Assembly (NCBI GenBank): GCA_027494165.1
Contig: JAOSJM010000001.1
Location: forward strand, 1,793,694-1,857,693
DNA: 64,000 bases
DNA from: Acidimicrobiia bacterium
GTDB lineage: Bacteria; Actinomycetota; Acidimicrobiia; IMCC26256; JAOSJM01
Direction of reading: 5' to 3'
Position 1 is the stretch's first letter. Every line of letters starts with the position of its first letter. Both the position numbers and the translations under genes were made by a program. Shown piece by piece: positions 7,887-16,608 of this stretch. A model generated the notes under the pieces. It was not told where the DNA came from. It saw nothing but the letters and a program-made list of their open reading frames with translations, and did no database searches.

Positions 7887-9911
7887 GCCGGGGGAGGCCC
7901 TCGGGCCAGGACCCGTAGTACTCCAGGACGTGGTCGGGCGGGCGCTGCGTGAGCCACTCCTCGAGGAACTCGGGGGTGGGCTTCGAACGGCGCAGCCGGT
8001 CCCGGCGCTCGGCGTCACGGGCGGCCGCGGTGGCGTCCTCGTCGACCACGAAGGTCTGGGGGTCGTACACGACCCTGTAGACCTCCCGGGCCGTGAAGTC
8101 CGAGATCGACTCCTCCTTGAGGTCGCGCATCACGTCCTGCGGGTCGCGCTCGAGGACGTCGCCGTAGCCGGGCCCGGACGGGGTGAAGGCGGCCACGATG
8201 TCGCCCCGCTTCAGGACGTGAGGCGACCCGTAGACGTGCTCGGCCGAGACCTCGCCGTGCACCTCGGTCATCAGCTCGCCGAAGTCGGTGGGGGCCCGGC
8301 CGTCGGCGGCCACCTGCTCCCAGTCGTTGTCGGTGACGAACACGATGCCGTTGGGCCGGTTCGGGTAGCCCCCGTACAGGCCGCCGCTGATCGGCCGGAA
8401 CGAGAACCCCGACAGCGACAGGGCCACGGTCTCGTCGACGTGGTGGACCCGCCAGGCCACGTGCATCGAGCGCCCGCCCCGCTGCTTGCCGAACCCGTGC
8501 CCGTCCTTCCAGAAGCGCGAGCGGTAGAGCGGCAGGAGCGGGTAGTCCTCCTCGAACTGCTCCGAGTCGATGTACTCGCCGATGGCGCAGAAGACGAACC
8601 CGGCCGCGTCGAGCCCGTCGCGGTCCCAGCGGGCCCCGCACCCGTTGCCGTTGGGCTGGCCCTGGTCCCAGCCGGCGAACACGTGGCCGTCGAGGTTCAT
8701 GCCCGCGTGGGCGCAGGCGGTGGGGGTGCCCGGCCACGGGGAGATCACGAAGTCGTGGTAGGGCGAGGCGAACTTCATCTTCTCGAAGCACGTGTGCACC
8801 CCGGCGATCACGCACGAGATCGTGGCCACGCCGAGCCCGGTGGCGTCGTCGGGGTCGGCCCGGAAGAACGAGCCCTCCTGGAACTCGAAGTCGACCGCGT
8901 CGTACACACCGATGGACGGCGGGAGCTCCCAGAAGAGGAACTGGAAGAAGTAGCACGCCGTCATGGCGATCTGCATGTGGGGGAAGACGTTGAAGTTCCC
9001 GCCCACGACGCGGGGGCTCCCCGAGAACCGGAGCATGGCGTGGTCGCCACGCTTCTCGACCTCGACGACCGCCTTGATGAGGCCGAACTTGTTGGTCCCG
9101 ATGGAGTCCATGAAGAGGGTGTGGCGGAAGACGCCGTCGGGCAGCTCGGCGAGCTTCTTGCGGCCGGCGGCCTTGGACTCGTCGACCATCTTCCGCAGGA
9201 CCCCGACGAGGAAGTCGCGCCCCCGGTCGGCCAGCACCTCGTGGAGCCGCCGCTCGACGGTGTGGCACGCGGCGGCGCGGGCCTTGATGTCGAGGGTCTG
9301 CATCCGCGGGTCGCGGACCATGTTCTCCATCATCTCCATGATGTCGGTCCGCAGCTTGTAGCCCTCGCCGATCTTGATCGGCGACAGCTTCATCCCCTCG
9401 TCGTAGCGGGACTCGGCCGAGGGCGGGAGCCCTCCGGGCTCCTTGGCCCCGGTCTCGGTCTCGTGGCTCGCCGCCGCGCACCAGGCGACGAGCTCGCCCC
9501 CCAGAAGATCGGCATGTAGAGGATCTGGTCGGGGTTGTGGAGCCCGCCCGAGAGGACGTCGTTCACGTAGAACATGTCGCCCTCTCGCACGCCCACCGTC
9601 TCGTCCTCGACGAAGTACTTGATCGTGTACTTCACGGCGATCTGGCTGTTGATGAGGTGGAGCTGGGTCCCCATCACCGCGGTGGCCAGGTCGCCCTTGG
9701 CCGTGTAGACACCGACGCACGCGTCGCCGCCCTTGATCATGGGCGAGATGCCCATGCGGGAGAGCATCTGGTAGGCCTCCCAGGCCACCAGCTCCATCTT
9801 GTGGCGGATGGCCTCGTAGTCGCCCGCCTCGATGCCGGCGACGCACCGGGCCTGGTCGTCGGTGATCGGCTCGGGCTTCCAGCGCTCGAGCATCTCGAGA
9901 TCGCGGGGCAT
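7883..9911 (-). CDS. HyuB/acetone-acetophenone carboxylase large subunit (Apc4-like); frameshifted
   Basis: Hydantoinase B/oxoprolinase family subunit, about 676 residues after repair, close to the 75-kDa subunit of acetophenone carboxylase. ATG 9911 overlaps the HyuA stop (ATGA). The N-terminal part (MPRDLEMLERW to ILYMPIFWG) and the long remainder (GELVAWCAAASHETETG to DHVLEYYGSWPEGL) are in different frames, joined by one missing G in a G run near 9500. A missing C near 7890 removes the natural stop, which would otherwise be the TGA at 7883-7885. In this family the B subunit carries the carboxylation or substrate-binding core and works with ATP-dependent HyuA subunits. Three further operon members lie immediately upstream. 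Confidence 0.88.
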
Positions 9912-12088
9912 CAGCCCACCTCCTCGATCACGCCGTTGCCGTACCGGTCCTTCTGGAAGTGCCAGCCCGGCGGCACGACGATCGTGGTGTCGACCGCCTC
10001 GATGATCGCCGGCCCGTCCATCTCGTTGCCCGGCACCAGCAGGGGCTCGTCGAAGACCGGGGTGTCGACCCAGGCCTCGCCGAAGTACACCGGCCGGCGG
10101 CCCTTCCGGGCCGCCGACGGGTCGGCGGGGCCGAGCGGGAGCTCCTCCAGCCGCAGCTCGCGCATCGGCAGCGTCACCCACACGGCGAAGGTCTCGATGT
10201 CGACCCCTCCCTGGGGGTAGACCGCGGCGGGCGAGAAGATGCGGCCGTACTCCTGGGCGAACCGGTCGTGGAGGGCCCGGGCGTCCTCCACCGACTCCAG
10301 CCGCAGCTTCGGGGCCCGGATCCGGGTCACGTTGGGCTGCATGCCGTAGCGCATGTCGACCTCGAGGCGCAGGGTGGCCTCCTCCTCGGAGCCCAGGTCG
10401 GCGAGGTCGCGCCGGGCGTCGGCCACCAGGGAGTCGACCACGGCGTTGAACTCCTCGAAGTCGTCGAGGAAGGGGCCCGAGTCGGGCTGGCGGAGCCGCA
10501 GCGAGCGGCTCCGCTCGTAGACCCGGGTGAAGTCCATGGTCGAGATGCCGAAGGCCGAGAACACCGACGACTGCGGGAACGTGACGATCCGGGGCACCCG
10601 CACCGCGCGGGCGTAGCCGGTGGCGTGGGTCGGCCCCGCCCCGCCGTAGGCGAAGAGCACGAACTGGCGAGGGTCGAGGCCCTTGAGGTTGGTCTCCTTG
10701 TAGATCTCGTTGCCCATCTTGGCGTCGATGAGCGTCTTGATCGACCAGGCCGCCTCCTCGACGCTGAGGCCGAGCGGGCCGGCGACGTGCTCCTTGATCG
10801 CCTCCTCGGCCAGCTCCCGGTTCAGCTTCATGGCGCCGCCGAGGAAGAAGTTCGGGTCGATGAAGCCGAGGACGACGTCGGCGTCGGTGACCGTCGGCTC
10901 CTTGCCGCCCCGCTCGAAGCAGGCCGGCCCCGGGAGCGACCCGGCCGAGCGCGGGCCGACCTCGAGGAGGTTGTCGAGGACCTCGTTCACGGAGGCGATC
11001 GACCCGCCGCCGGCGCCGATGGAGGTCGTCTCGATCATCGAGATGCCCACCCGCCAGCGCCCGATGGTCGGCGTCGCCGCGTAGAAGTGCTCGTAGGCCG
11101 CCCCCGCCACCCGCAGGCTGGCCTGACCGCTCGTGGCATGCCCGATGTCGAACGACGTGCCGCCCATGTCGGTGACGATGACCTTCTCGTACCCGTAGTG
11201 GCGGGCCACGACCATGGAGCCCACGAGGCCACCGATGGGCCCGGCGTTGTAGGTGTCGATGGCCGTCGAGCGGTGGAGCGGGACGCAGCCGCCCGAGTTG
11301 TTCACGAGCCACAGCGGCCGGCGGTAACCCCGGCGCAGGAGCTGGTGACCGAGCTCGGCGAGCTCCTCGGCCATGTCGCGGTGCAGGTACGCGGAGAGGA
11401 TGGTGGTGTTGCTCCGCTGGTACTCCATGGTCTTGGGCAGCACGTCGGACGAGAGGATCGCGGGGAAGGCCCCGAGGGTCGCCTCGGGGAACATCGCCTC
11501 GATCTCCTCCCGCACGACCTGCTCGTGGTCCGGCCTGAGGAACGACCACAGGAACAGCACCACGAAGCCCATGGCGCCGCGGTCGACGAGCTGGCGGACC
11601 TTCTCGCGCACCTCCTCGCGCCGGATCGGCACCACCACGTTCCCGAGCGAGTCGACCCGCTCCCGGACGCCCACGACGAGGTCGCGCGGGACGAGGGGCT
11701 CGGGCCGGTCGGCCCGGGCCACGACCCGCTTGACCTCCATGGGCAGGCCGTCGTGCCAGGCCCCGCGCCCGATCGAGGTGGTGTCCTCGAAGCCGGCCGT
11801 GGTGATCATCCCCAGCCGGGGTCCCTTGCGCTCGAGGAGCGCGTTCATGGCCAGGGTCGTCGCGTACCGGATGAGGCCGGTGTCCGCGAGGAGCTCCTCG
11901 AGGGGCATCTCGAGCTGCTCGGCGCACGCCGCGACCGCGTCGAGGAAGCCGACCGAGAGGTCGTAGCGGGTCGTGGGGGCCTTGCCGTGGACGCTCCGGT
12001 CCCGGTGGACGACCCAGGCGTCGGTGAAGGTCCCGCCGATGTCGACGCTGATCGTGTCGGCCGAGCTCCGGTCGGTCGCGGGGCTCAT
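9911..12088 (-). CDS. HyuA/acetophenone carboxylase-type ATPase subunit (Apc3-like)
   Basis: Hydantoinase A/oxoprolinase family protein, 725 residues, intact. The N-terminal HyuA phosphate-binding motif is clear (ISVDIGGTFTDAW, residues 11-23), a second ASKHA-type segment reads VTDMGGTSFDIG, and the Gly-rich stretch is GAGGGSIAS. ATG 12088 overlaps the preceding small subunit stop (ATGA). In acetone and acetophenone carboxylases, HyuA-type subunits activate ketone and/or bicarbonate with ATP. The size fits the 87-kDa class better than the second, shorter HyuA copy upstream. Two different HyuA subunits in one operon is the layout of acetophenone carboxylase rather than of hydantoinase or acetone carboxylase. 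Confidence 0.9.
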   Translation of the reverse strand: MSPATDRSSADTISVDIGGTFTDAWVVHRDRSVHGKAPTTRYDLSVGFLDAVAACAEQLEMPLEELLADTGLIRYATTLAMNALLERKGPRLGMITTAGFEDTTSIGRGAWHDGLPMEVKRVVARADRPEPLVPRDLVVGVRERVDSLGNVVVPIRREEVREKVRQLVDRGAMGFVVLFLWSFLRPDHEQVVREEIEAMFPEATLGAFPAILSSDVLPKTMEYQRSNTTILSAYLHRDMAEELAELGHQLLRRGYRRPLWLVNNSGGCVPLHRSTAIDTYNAGPIGGLVGSMVVARHYGYEKVIVTDMGGTSFDIGHATSGQASLRVAGAAYEHFYAATPTIGRWRVGISMIETTSIGAGGGSIASVNEVLDNLLEVGPRSAGSLPGPACFERGGKEPTVTDADVVLGFIDPNFFLGGAMKLNRELAEEAIKEHVAGPLGLSVEEAAWSIKTLIDAKMGNEIYKETNLKGLDPRQFVLFAYGGAGPTHATGYARAVRVPRIVTFPQSSVFSAFGISTMDFTRVYERSRSLRLRQPDSGPFLDDFEEFNAVVDSLVADARRDLADLGSEEEATLRLEVDMRYGMQPNVTRIRAPKLRLESVEDARALHDRFAQEYGRIFSPAAVYPQGGVDIETFAVWVTLPMRELRLEELPLGPADPSAARKGRRPVYFGEAWVDTPVFDEPLLVPGNEMDGPAIIEAVDTTIVVPPGWHFQKDRYGNGVIEEVG

Positions 12089-12423
12089 CGTCCCGCCTCC
12101 GCGACCCGCCGCCGCAGGTCGTCGAGGTCGAGCTCGATGTCGTGGGTGAGCGGATGGCCGGGTGGGAGGAGCTCGTTCTCCACCATCACGCCGCACCCCG
12201 GGCAGTAGAGCTCGACGAGCATCCCCCAGGCCGCCTTCGGGGAGAGGGAGATCTCCCCCTCGACGAGCGGCGGGTGGATCGTCTCGGGGTCACGGGCCCA
12301 CGCCCGCAGGTGGAGCTTGTAGTTCTCCCGGGCCGGGCCCAGCACGGTGTCGCAGCGGTTGCAGACCCACTGCTCGTCGTCGAGCTCGATGTCGAGCGTC
12401 TCGGTGATGCGGACCCGGCTCAC
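12085..12423 (-). CDS. Acetone/acetophenone carboxylase small zinc-ribbon subunit (Apc2/gamma-like)
   Basis: Small subunit of 112 residues from GTG 12423, which overlaps the stop of the upstream HyuA gene (GTGA). It has two CxxC pairs, CNRC near residue 21 and CPGC near residue 73, spaced as a zinc ribbon, as expected for the acetone carboxylase gamma family. The motif ARENYKLHLRAW lies between them. It is thought to stabilise or bridge the ATPase and carboxylase subunits (family knowledge). Its position between two HyuA genes matches acetophenone carboxylase operon order. Intact frame; identification is secure, substrate unproven. Confidence 0.88.
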   Translation of the reverse strand: MSRVRITETLDIELDDEQWVCNRCDTVLGPARENYKLHLRAWARDPETIHPPLVEGEISLSPKAAWGMLVELYCPGCGVMVENELLPPGHPLTHDIELDLDDLRRRVAEAGR

Positions 12424-14288
12424 GCTTCCCTCCTCAGGCGGGCGATGCGCCGCTCGTCGACGGTCAGGCTCCACCCCGCCGGCACGTCGTAGGTCGTGTC
12501 GTCGGCCTCCACGATCGCCGGCCCGTGCAGGGTCGCGCCCGGGGAGAGGTCGGCCCGCTCGTAGACGAGGCGGTCGTGTCCGAGCACGGCCCGCTCGCCC
12601 TTCGGCGTGGCCGCCGACGGTGTGACCTCCCCCACGGGGAGCGCCGGATGCGGGACGGTCACGGTGGCGACGGCCCGGACCAGGACGGCGTCACCGGGGA
12701 CGTCGAGCGGGTCGGTCACCTCGATGGCCTCGCCACCCTTCCGGACGACCTCGATGGCGACGGCGGCCTCGGCCGGGTCGAACCCCTCGACCTCCATGTC
12801 GGCCCGGGCCACCTCCTCGAGCTCCTGGGCGAGAGCGGCGGGGGGCCGCCCGGCGACCGCCTCCTCGTAGGCGTGCACGACGTCGAGGGTGGAGGACCCG
12901 AAGGCGGAGAAGACCGACGCCTGGGGGAACAGGTAGACGTCGCGCATCCCGAGCCGCTCGGCGATCTCCGCCGCGTGCAGCCCGCCGCCCCCGCCGAAGG
13001 CGAAGAGGGCGTGGTCACCGGCCTCGCCGCCGTCGAGCAGGCGCCGGACCTCCTCGGCCGCGATGTCGGCCAGCGCCGCCCGGACCCGGCGCACGGCCTC
13101 CTCGCGCTCCACGCCCAGCGGCTCGGCCACCCCGGCGTCGAGGGCGTCGGCGGCGAGCTCGGCGTCGAGCCGGCGGGCGCCGCCGAGGAAGTAGTCGGGA
13201 TCGACGAAGCCGCCCACGACGTTGGCGTCGGTGACGGTGCAGAGGGCGCCGCCCAACCCGTAGCACGCGGGCCCCGGCACCGAGCCGGCCGAGTCGGGAC
13301 CGACCACGACCTTCCCGTCGGTGGCCCGGGCGATCGAGCCTCCCCCGCCGCCGACGCTCTCCACCGCCACCTGGCGGGTGCTCACCTCCACGCCGTGGAC
13401 GAGCGGGTCCTCGTCGAAGGGGACCCGGTCGCGGCCGAGGACGGCGAGGTCGGTGGAGGTCCCACCGATGTCGAGGGTGATCACGGCGTCGAGCCCGAGC
13501 AGCTCGGCCATGTGCCGTGCGCCCAGGGCACCGCACGCGGGCCCCGAGTTCAGGGTGTCGATGGCGACGGTCTTGGCGACCCGGGCGGCCCCGCCGGCGG
13601 CGTGGGCGACGAGCAGCGGGTTGCGGGCCCCGGCGTCCCTGAGCCGCTCGTCGGCCCGGTAGAGCGTCCGGACCGCGCTGGGGTGGAGGTAGGCGTCGAC
13701 CACGGCGGCGTGGGTCCGCCGGTCGTCGGGACCCCGGCGGGACACGTCGCTGGAGCACAGGACCGGGGTGGCCCCCAGGAAGTGGCGCGGGTAGGCGGCC
13801 CGGATCACGGCCCGCACCGCGTGCTCCGGACCCGGGTCGAGGTCGGCTCCGGGCAGGCTCACCACCAGCACCCGGGCGCCCCGGGCGAGGAGGTCGTCGA
13901 CGGCCCGCCGCAGGCCCTCGGGGTCGGCCGGGTCGACCCCGGCGACCATGTCGGGCTCGACGAGGAACTCGAAGACCGGGCTCTCCTCTGCTCCGTAGAG
14001 GTGTCGCTCCGCGCCCGGCGCCACGAGGAGCCCGAGCCGCGGCCCCTTCCGCTGGATGAGGGCGTTGGTCGCCGCCGTGGTGGAGAAGCGGACCACCTTC
14101 GTGTCGCGCAGCATCGACGCCAGGTCCGCGTACCCGAGCGCCTCGGCCCCCCGCGCGAGGCAGGCCTCGAAGCCGATCGTCAGGTCGTGGGGGGTGGTGT
14201 CGACCTTGGCCGTGGCCGTCCGCCCGTCGGCGGCGAAGAAGCCGTCGGTGAACGTGCCCCCGGTGTCGACGTCGACCGTGACGGCCAT
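12420..14288 (-). CDS. HyuA-type ATPase subunit, first gene of carboxylase operon (Apc1-like)
   Basis: Second HyuA family protein, 622 residues, intact, ATG 14288. It has the phosphate-binding motif TVDVDTGGTFTDGFF at the N-terminus, ITLDIGGTSTDLAV in the middle, and VGGGGGSIARA. It is about 100 residues shorter than the downstream HyuA, matching the 70-kDa versus 87-kDa pair of acetophenone carboxylase. As first gene of the operon it defines the promoter at 14289-14396. The predicted reaction is ATP-dependent carboxylation of a ketone to a 3-oxoacid; the ketone cannot be read from the sequence. Confidence 0.88.
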   Translation of the reverse strand: MAVTVDVDTGGTFTDGFFAADGRTATAKVDTTPHDLTIGFEACLARGAEALGYADLASMLRDTKVVRFSTTAATNALIQRKGPRLGLLVAPGAERHLYGAEESPVFEFLVEPDMVAGVDPADPEGLRRAVDDLLARGARVLVVSLPGADLDPGPEHAVRAVIRAAYPRHFLGATPVLCSSDVSRRGPDDRRTHAAVVDAYLHPSAVRTLYRADERLRDAGARNPLLVAHAAGGAARVAKTVAIDTLNSGPACGALGARHMAELLGLDAVITLDIGGTSTDLAVLGRDRVPFDEDPLVHGVEVSTRQVAVESVGGGGGSIARATDGKVVVGPDSAGSVPGPACYGLGGALCTVTDANVVGGFVDPDYFLGGARRLDAELAADALDAGVAEPLGVEREEAVRRVRAALADIAAEEVRRLLDGGEAGDHALFAFGGGGGLHAAEIAERLGMRDVYLFPQASVFSAFGSSTLDVVHAYEEAVAGRPPAALAQELEEVARADMEVEGFDPAEAAVAIEVVRKGGEAIEVTDPLDVPGDAVLVRAVATVTVPHPALPVGEVTPSAATPKGERAVLGHDRLVYERADLSPGATLHGPAIVEADDTTYDVPAGWSLTVDERRIARLRREA

Positions 14289-14300
14289 GGTCCCCTCCCG

Positions 14301-14326
14301 CTGACAGTGACTGTTGACGTCGAAGG
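14301..14326 (-). promoter_or_regulatory. Palindrome upstream of carboxylase operon
   Basis: ACAGT-G-ACTGT is a perfect 11-bp inverted repeat at 14304-14314, directly followed by TTGACGTCGAAGG (10 of 13 positions shared with the recurring TTGACGTTCAACG motif). It sits 13-38 bp upstream of the first HyuA start, a typical repressor position. Confidence 0.45.
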
Positions 14327-14396
14327 TAAGGTTTTGCGACCGTACCGGCGGCCCGCGATCGCGTCAAGGGTCGCCCCGGGACCGAGGGGAGCCACC

Positions 14397-14771
14397 GTGG
14401 TCACAGCGGCCGTGCTCGATCCGGAGTCCGTCGAACGGGTGGGAGGGCGCACCCTGGCCGAGCTGCGGGCGTCGCCGGTGCGGCTCGCCCGGGCCATCGC
14501 CGACGCGGCCCGGCTGGACGGCCACGAGGCCGTCCTCGTCGACCTCCGGGCCTTCGAGCTCGCCGCCGACGGCCTCCTCGCCGTCCTGGCCCCGGTCGCC
14601 GGCCTCGCCCCCGAGCTGCGCGTCGGGGTGGTGCTGCCCCCGGCGTTCCCGGAGGAGGACCTGCGCGGCCTGCTCGACGGAGGCGTGCGCCTCGTCGGCG
14701 TCCGCGAACCGCCGTCGGGGGTCACGGCGAACCTCCTCGAGTTCTTCCGCTGCGAGACCGTCCCGGTCTGA
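14397..14771 (+). CDS. Small STAS-like hypothetical protein
   Basis: A 124-residue protein from GTG 14397 with a good ribosome site (GAGGGGAG). I do not recognise a firm family. The alternating strand/helix pattern (EAVLVDLRAFELAADGLLAVL, then LRVGVVLPPAF and VRLVGVREPP) looks like a small alpha/beta domain such as STAS, without a clear conserved phosphorylatable Ser. It is divergent from the carboxylase operon and lies 67 bp upstream of the next enoyl-CoA hydratase, with a strong operator-like motif in between, so it is probably transcribed separately from that operon. Function unknown. Confidence 0.6.
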   Translation: MVTAAVLDPESVERVGGRTLAELRASPVRLARAIADAARLDGHEAVLVDLRAFELAADGLLAVLAPVAGLAPELRVGVVLPPAFPEEDLRGLLDGGVRLVGVREPPSGVTANLLEFFRCETVPV

Positions 14772-14800
14772 CCCCCGCCGACCGTCGCCGACTTCTCTCA

Positions 14801-14814
14801 CTCGACGTTCAACG
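14801..14814 (+). promoter_or_regulatory. Recurrent operator motif (site A)
   Basis: CTCGACGTTCAACG, 25 bp before the ATG of the enoyl-CoA hydratase, shares 12 of 13 core bases with two identical copies at 24.0 kb. It is bracketed by CTCAC (14797-14801) and GTGAG (14814-14818), extending the dyad. Confidence 0.55.
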
Positions 14815-14838
14815 TGAGGTCCACTACGGTGGGTCGCC

Positions 14839-15617
14839 ATGGCGGTGGAGCTGACGGTCGAGGACGGCGTCGGGGAGATCCTCCTCTCCCGGCCCGAGGT
14901 CAAGAACGCGATGGACGTCGAGCTGCTCGAGGCGCTCGACGGGCGGCTCGACGAGCTGGTCGCGTCGGGCGCCCGGGTCGCGGTGCTGGCCGGCGCGGAC
15001 GGGGCCTTCTGCGCCGGCGCCGACCTCGCGCTCGTCCGGCGCGCCTTCGAGGGCGACACCGAGGCCGTGCTGGGCCGCCTGGTCGACACGCTGCACCCCC
15101 TGATCGGCAAGATCCGGGCGCTGCCGTTCCCGGTCGTCGCCGCGCTCGAGGGCCCGGCGGTGGGCGCCGGCATGGGCCTCGCCCTCGCGGCCGACCTCCG
15201 GATCGCGGCCCGCTCGGCCAAGCTCGTCCCGGGCTACTTCGGCATCGGCGCCTCGCCCGACGGCGGGGTCTCCTACTTCCTCACCCGCGCCCTCGGCTCC
15301 GCCCGGGCCGTCGCCCTCGTGTTGCGGAACCGACCCCTGGGTGCCGACGAGCTCCTCGGCTCCGGCCTCGCCGAGGCCGTGGTCGACGACGGCCAGGCCC
15401 TCGAGGCGGCCCGCCAGCTCGCCACCGAGGTCGCCGGGACCCCCCACTCGCCCTCCTCCGTCTGCGCCGGCTCGCCGACTCGGCCACCACCGCCGACCTC
15501 GGGGCCCAGCTCGACCACGAACGCCGGCTCGTCTCCGAGCTCTGGCCCACCCGTGACTTCCGCGAGGGCGTCGCGGCCTTCCTCGAGCGCCGCCGGCCGG
15601 AGTTCACGGGCGAGTGA
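14839..15617 (+). CDS. Enoyl-CoA hydratase/isomerase family protein, PaaG-like active site; frameshifted
   Basis: Crotonase-fold protein of about 259 residues after repair. The oxyanion-hole segment (FCAGADLAL) is present, but both classical hydratase glutamates are missing (GAGMGLA and PGYFGIG). An Asp in ASPDGGVSYFL is kept at the position used by delta3-delta2 or ring-type isomerases such as PaaG. It is more likely an isomerase than a hydratase (inference). A missing C in the C-run near 15442 shifts the frame; the repaired tail (LALLRLRRLADSAT to RRPEFTGE) stops at 15617 and overlaps the next gene (GTGA). First gene of a plus-strand operon with SnoaL, EthD and CoA ligase genes. Confidence 0.85.
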
Positions 15618-16099
15618 GCGCCCCGGCCGGACCCTCGCCGTCGGCCGCGGACGATCGCCACGCGATCTGCGAGCTCCTCGCCCACTACTGCTTCCTGGTC
15701 GACTCCGGCTACCACGACCGCCTGGCCGACGAGGTGTACACGGCCGACGCCGTCGACGACCACGGCCTGGGCGAGTGGCGGGGCTCGGACGCGATCCGCC
15801 GGGCGTTCGCCGAGACGATGGCGCGCTTCGAGGGCACCGCCCACGTGCTCGGCAACGTGCACGTCGAGCTCGACGGGGACCGGGCGCGCAGCCGGGCCTA
15901 CGTCACGGCCTGGCACTGGCTGGCGGACCGGGCCGAGCCGGGCACGATCCGGCCGGCCGACTTCGTCGTGCTCGGCGCCTACCTCGACGACCTGCGCCGC
16001 GAGCCGGCGGGCTGGCGGATCGCGCGGCGCCGCTTCCGCCCGGTCGGCCCGTCGGTGCTCGCCGTCGGCGAGCTCCCCGACTTCCTGCTCCCCCGCTGA
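15614..16099 (+). CDS. SnoaL-like (NTF2-fold) domain protein
   Basis: A 161-residue SnoaL_4-type protein (ADDRHAICELLAHYCFLVDSG, then DDHGLGEWRG and AYVTAWHW). This subgroup includes ring-hydroxylating dioxygenase small-subunit-like and dehydratase-like proteins. The start GTG 15614 overlaps the upstream stop, so it is translationally coupled to the crotonase. Intact. The partner and reaction are unknown; the context suggests a step acting on a CoA ester or its ring precursor. Confidence 0.8.
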   Translation: MSAPAGPSPSAADDRHAICELLAHYCFLVDSGYHDRLADEVYTADAVDDHGLGEWRGSDAIRRAFAETMARFEGTAHVLGNVHVELDGDRARSRAYVTAWHWLADRAEPGTIRPADFVVLGAYLDDLRREPAGWRIARRRFRPVGPSVLAVGELPDFLLPR

Positions 16100-16106
16100 A
16101 CGAGGC

Positions 16107-16587
16107 GTGAGGGTGCCGACCCGCTGGATCCGGCTCCGGCCACCCGGGAGGACCGCGGCGAAGGGGGCGACCGCCTACCGGCTCCGCCGGCCCCGCCCCG
16201 GCCTGCCCGAGGCCTTCGAGGTGTTCGACGAGGACCCCGGGCTCCCCGACGCCTTCGCCTCCGAGGCCCACGTCGAGCTCGACGGCGACGGCCCCGTCGC
16301 CTTCTTCGCCGTGCTGCACCGCCGCCCCGACCTCGACCACACCGGGTTCTCCGCGGCCTGGCGCGACCACGCCCGGTTCGGCCGGGCCATGACCGGGGTG
16401 ACCCGCTACGTGCAGCACCACGTGGCCGACGGCCCCTGCGACGGCGTCGACGAGATGCTCTTCGAGTCCGAGGAGGCCCTGAGGACCGCGTTCGCGGCGG
16501 ACTGGGTCCGCGTCGAGGCGCGGGCCGACGAGGAGCGCTTCCTCGACCACGGCACCTCGGTCGGGGGATCTGCGACCCGGAGCGTTG
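16107..16587 (+). CDS. EthD-like dabb-fold protein; frameshifted at the end
   Basis: About 160 residues. The core (AFFAVLHRRPDLDHTGFSAAW, RDHARFGRAMTGVTRYVQHHV, DEMLFESEEALRTAF) matches the EthD/dimeric alpha-beta-barrel family, whose members assist monooxygenases or act as small lyases. Start GTG 16107, or GTG 16113. The frame runs on past the natural end because one G is missing in the run near 16566; with it, translation stops at TGA 16585-16587. It lies just before the CoA ligase in the same operon. Function in the pathway is unknown. Confidence 0.72.
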
Positions 16588-16608
16588 AACGGCCCGAGGA
16601 GGGGCGAG

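Noticed and set aside
9959..12208. A 749-codon plus-strand open frame opposite the HyuA gene
   Set aside because: Antisense shadow of a GC-rich gene; Asp/Gly/Val/His-rich, no motifs, while the minus strand gives a complete HyuA family protein.
16582..16592. GCGTTGAACGG before the CoA ligase as a full member of the TTGACGTTCAACG motif set
   Set aside because: Only the half-site matches (about 9 of 13) and it overlaps the EthD stop codon; kept only as a weak note.
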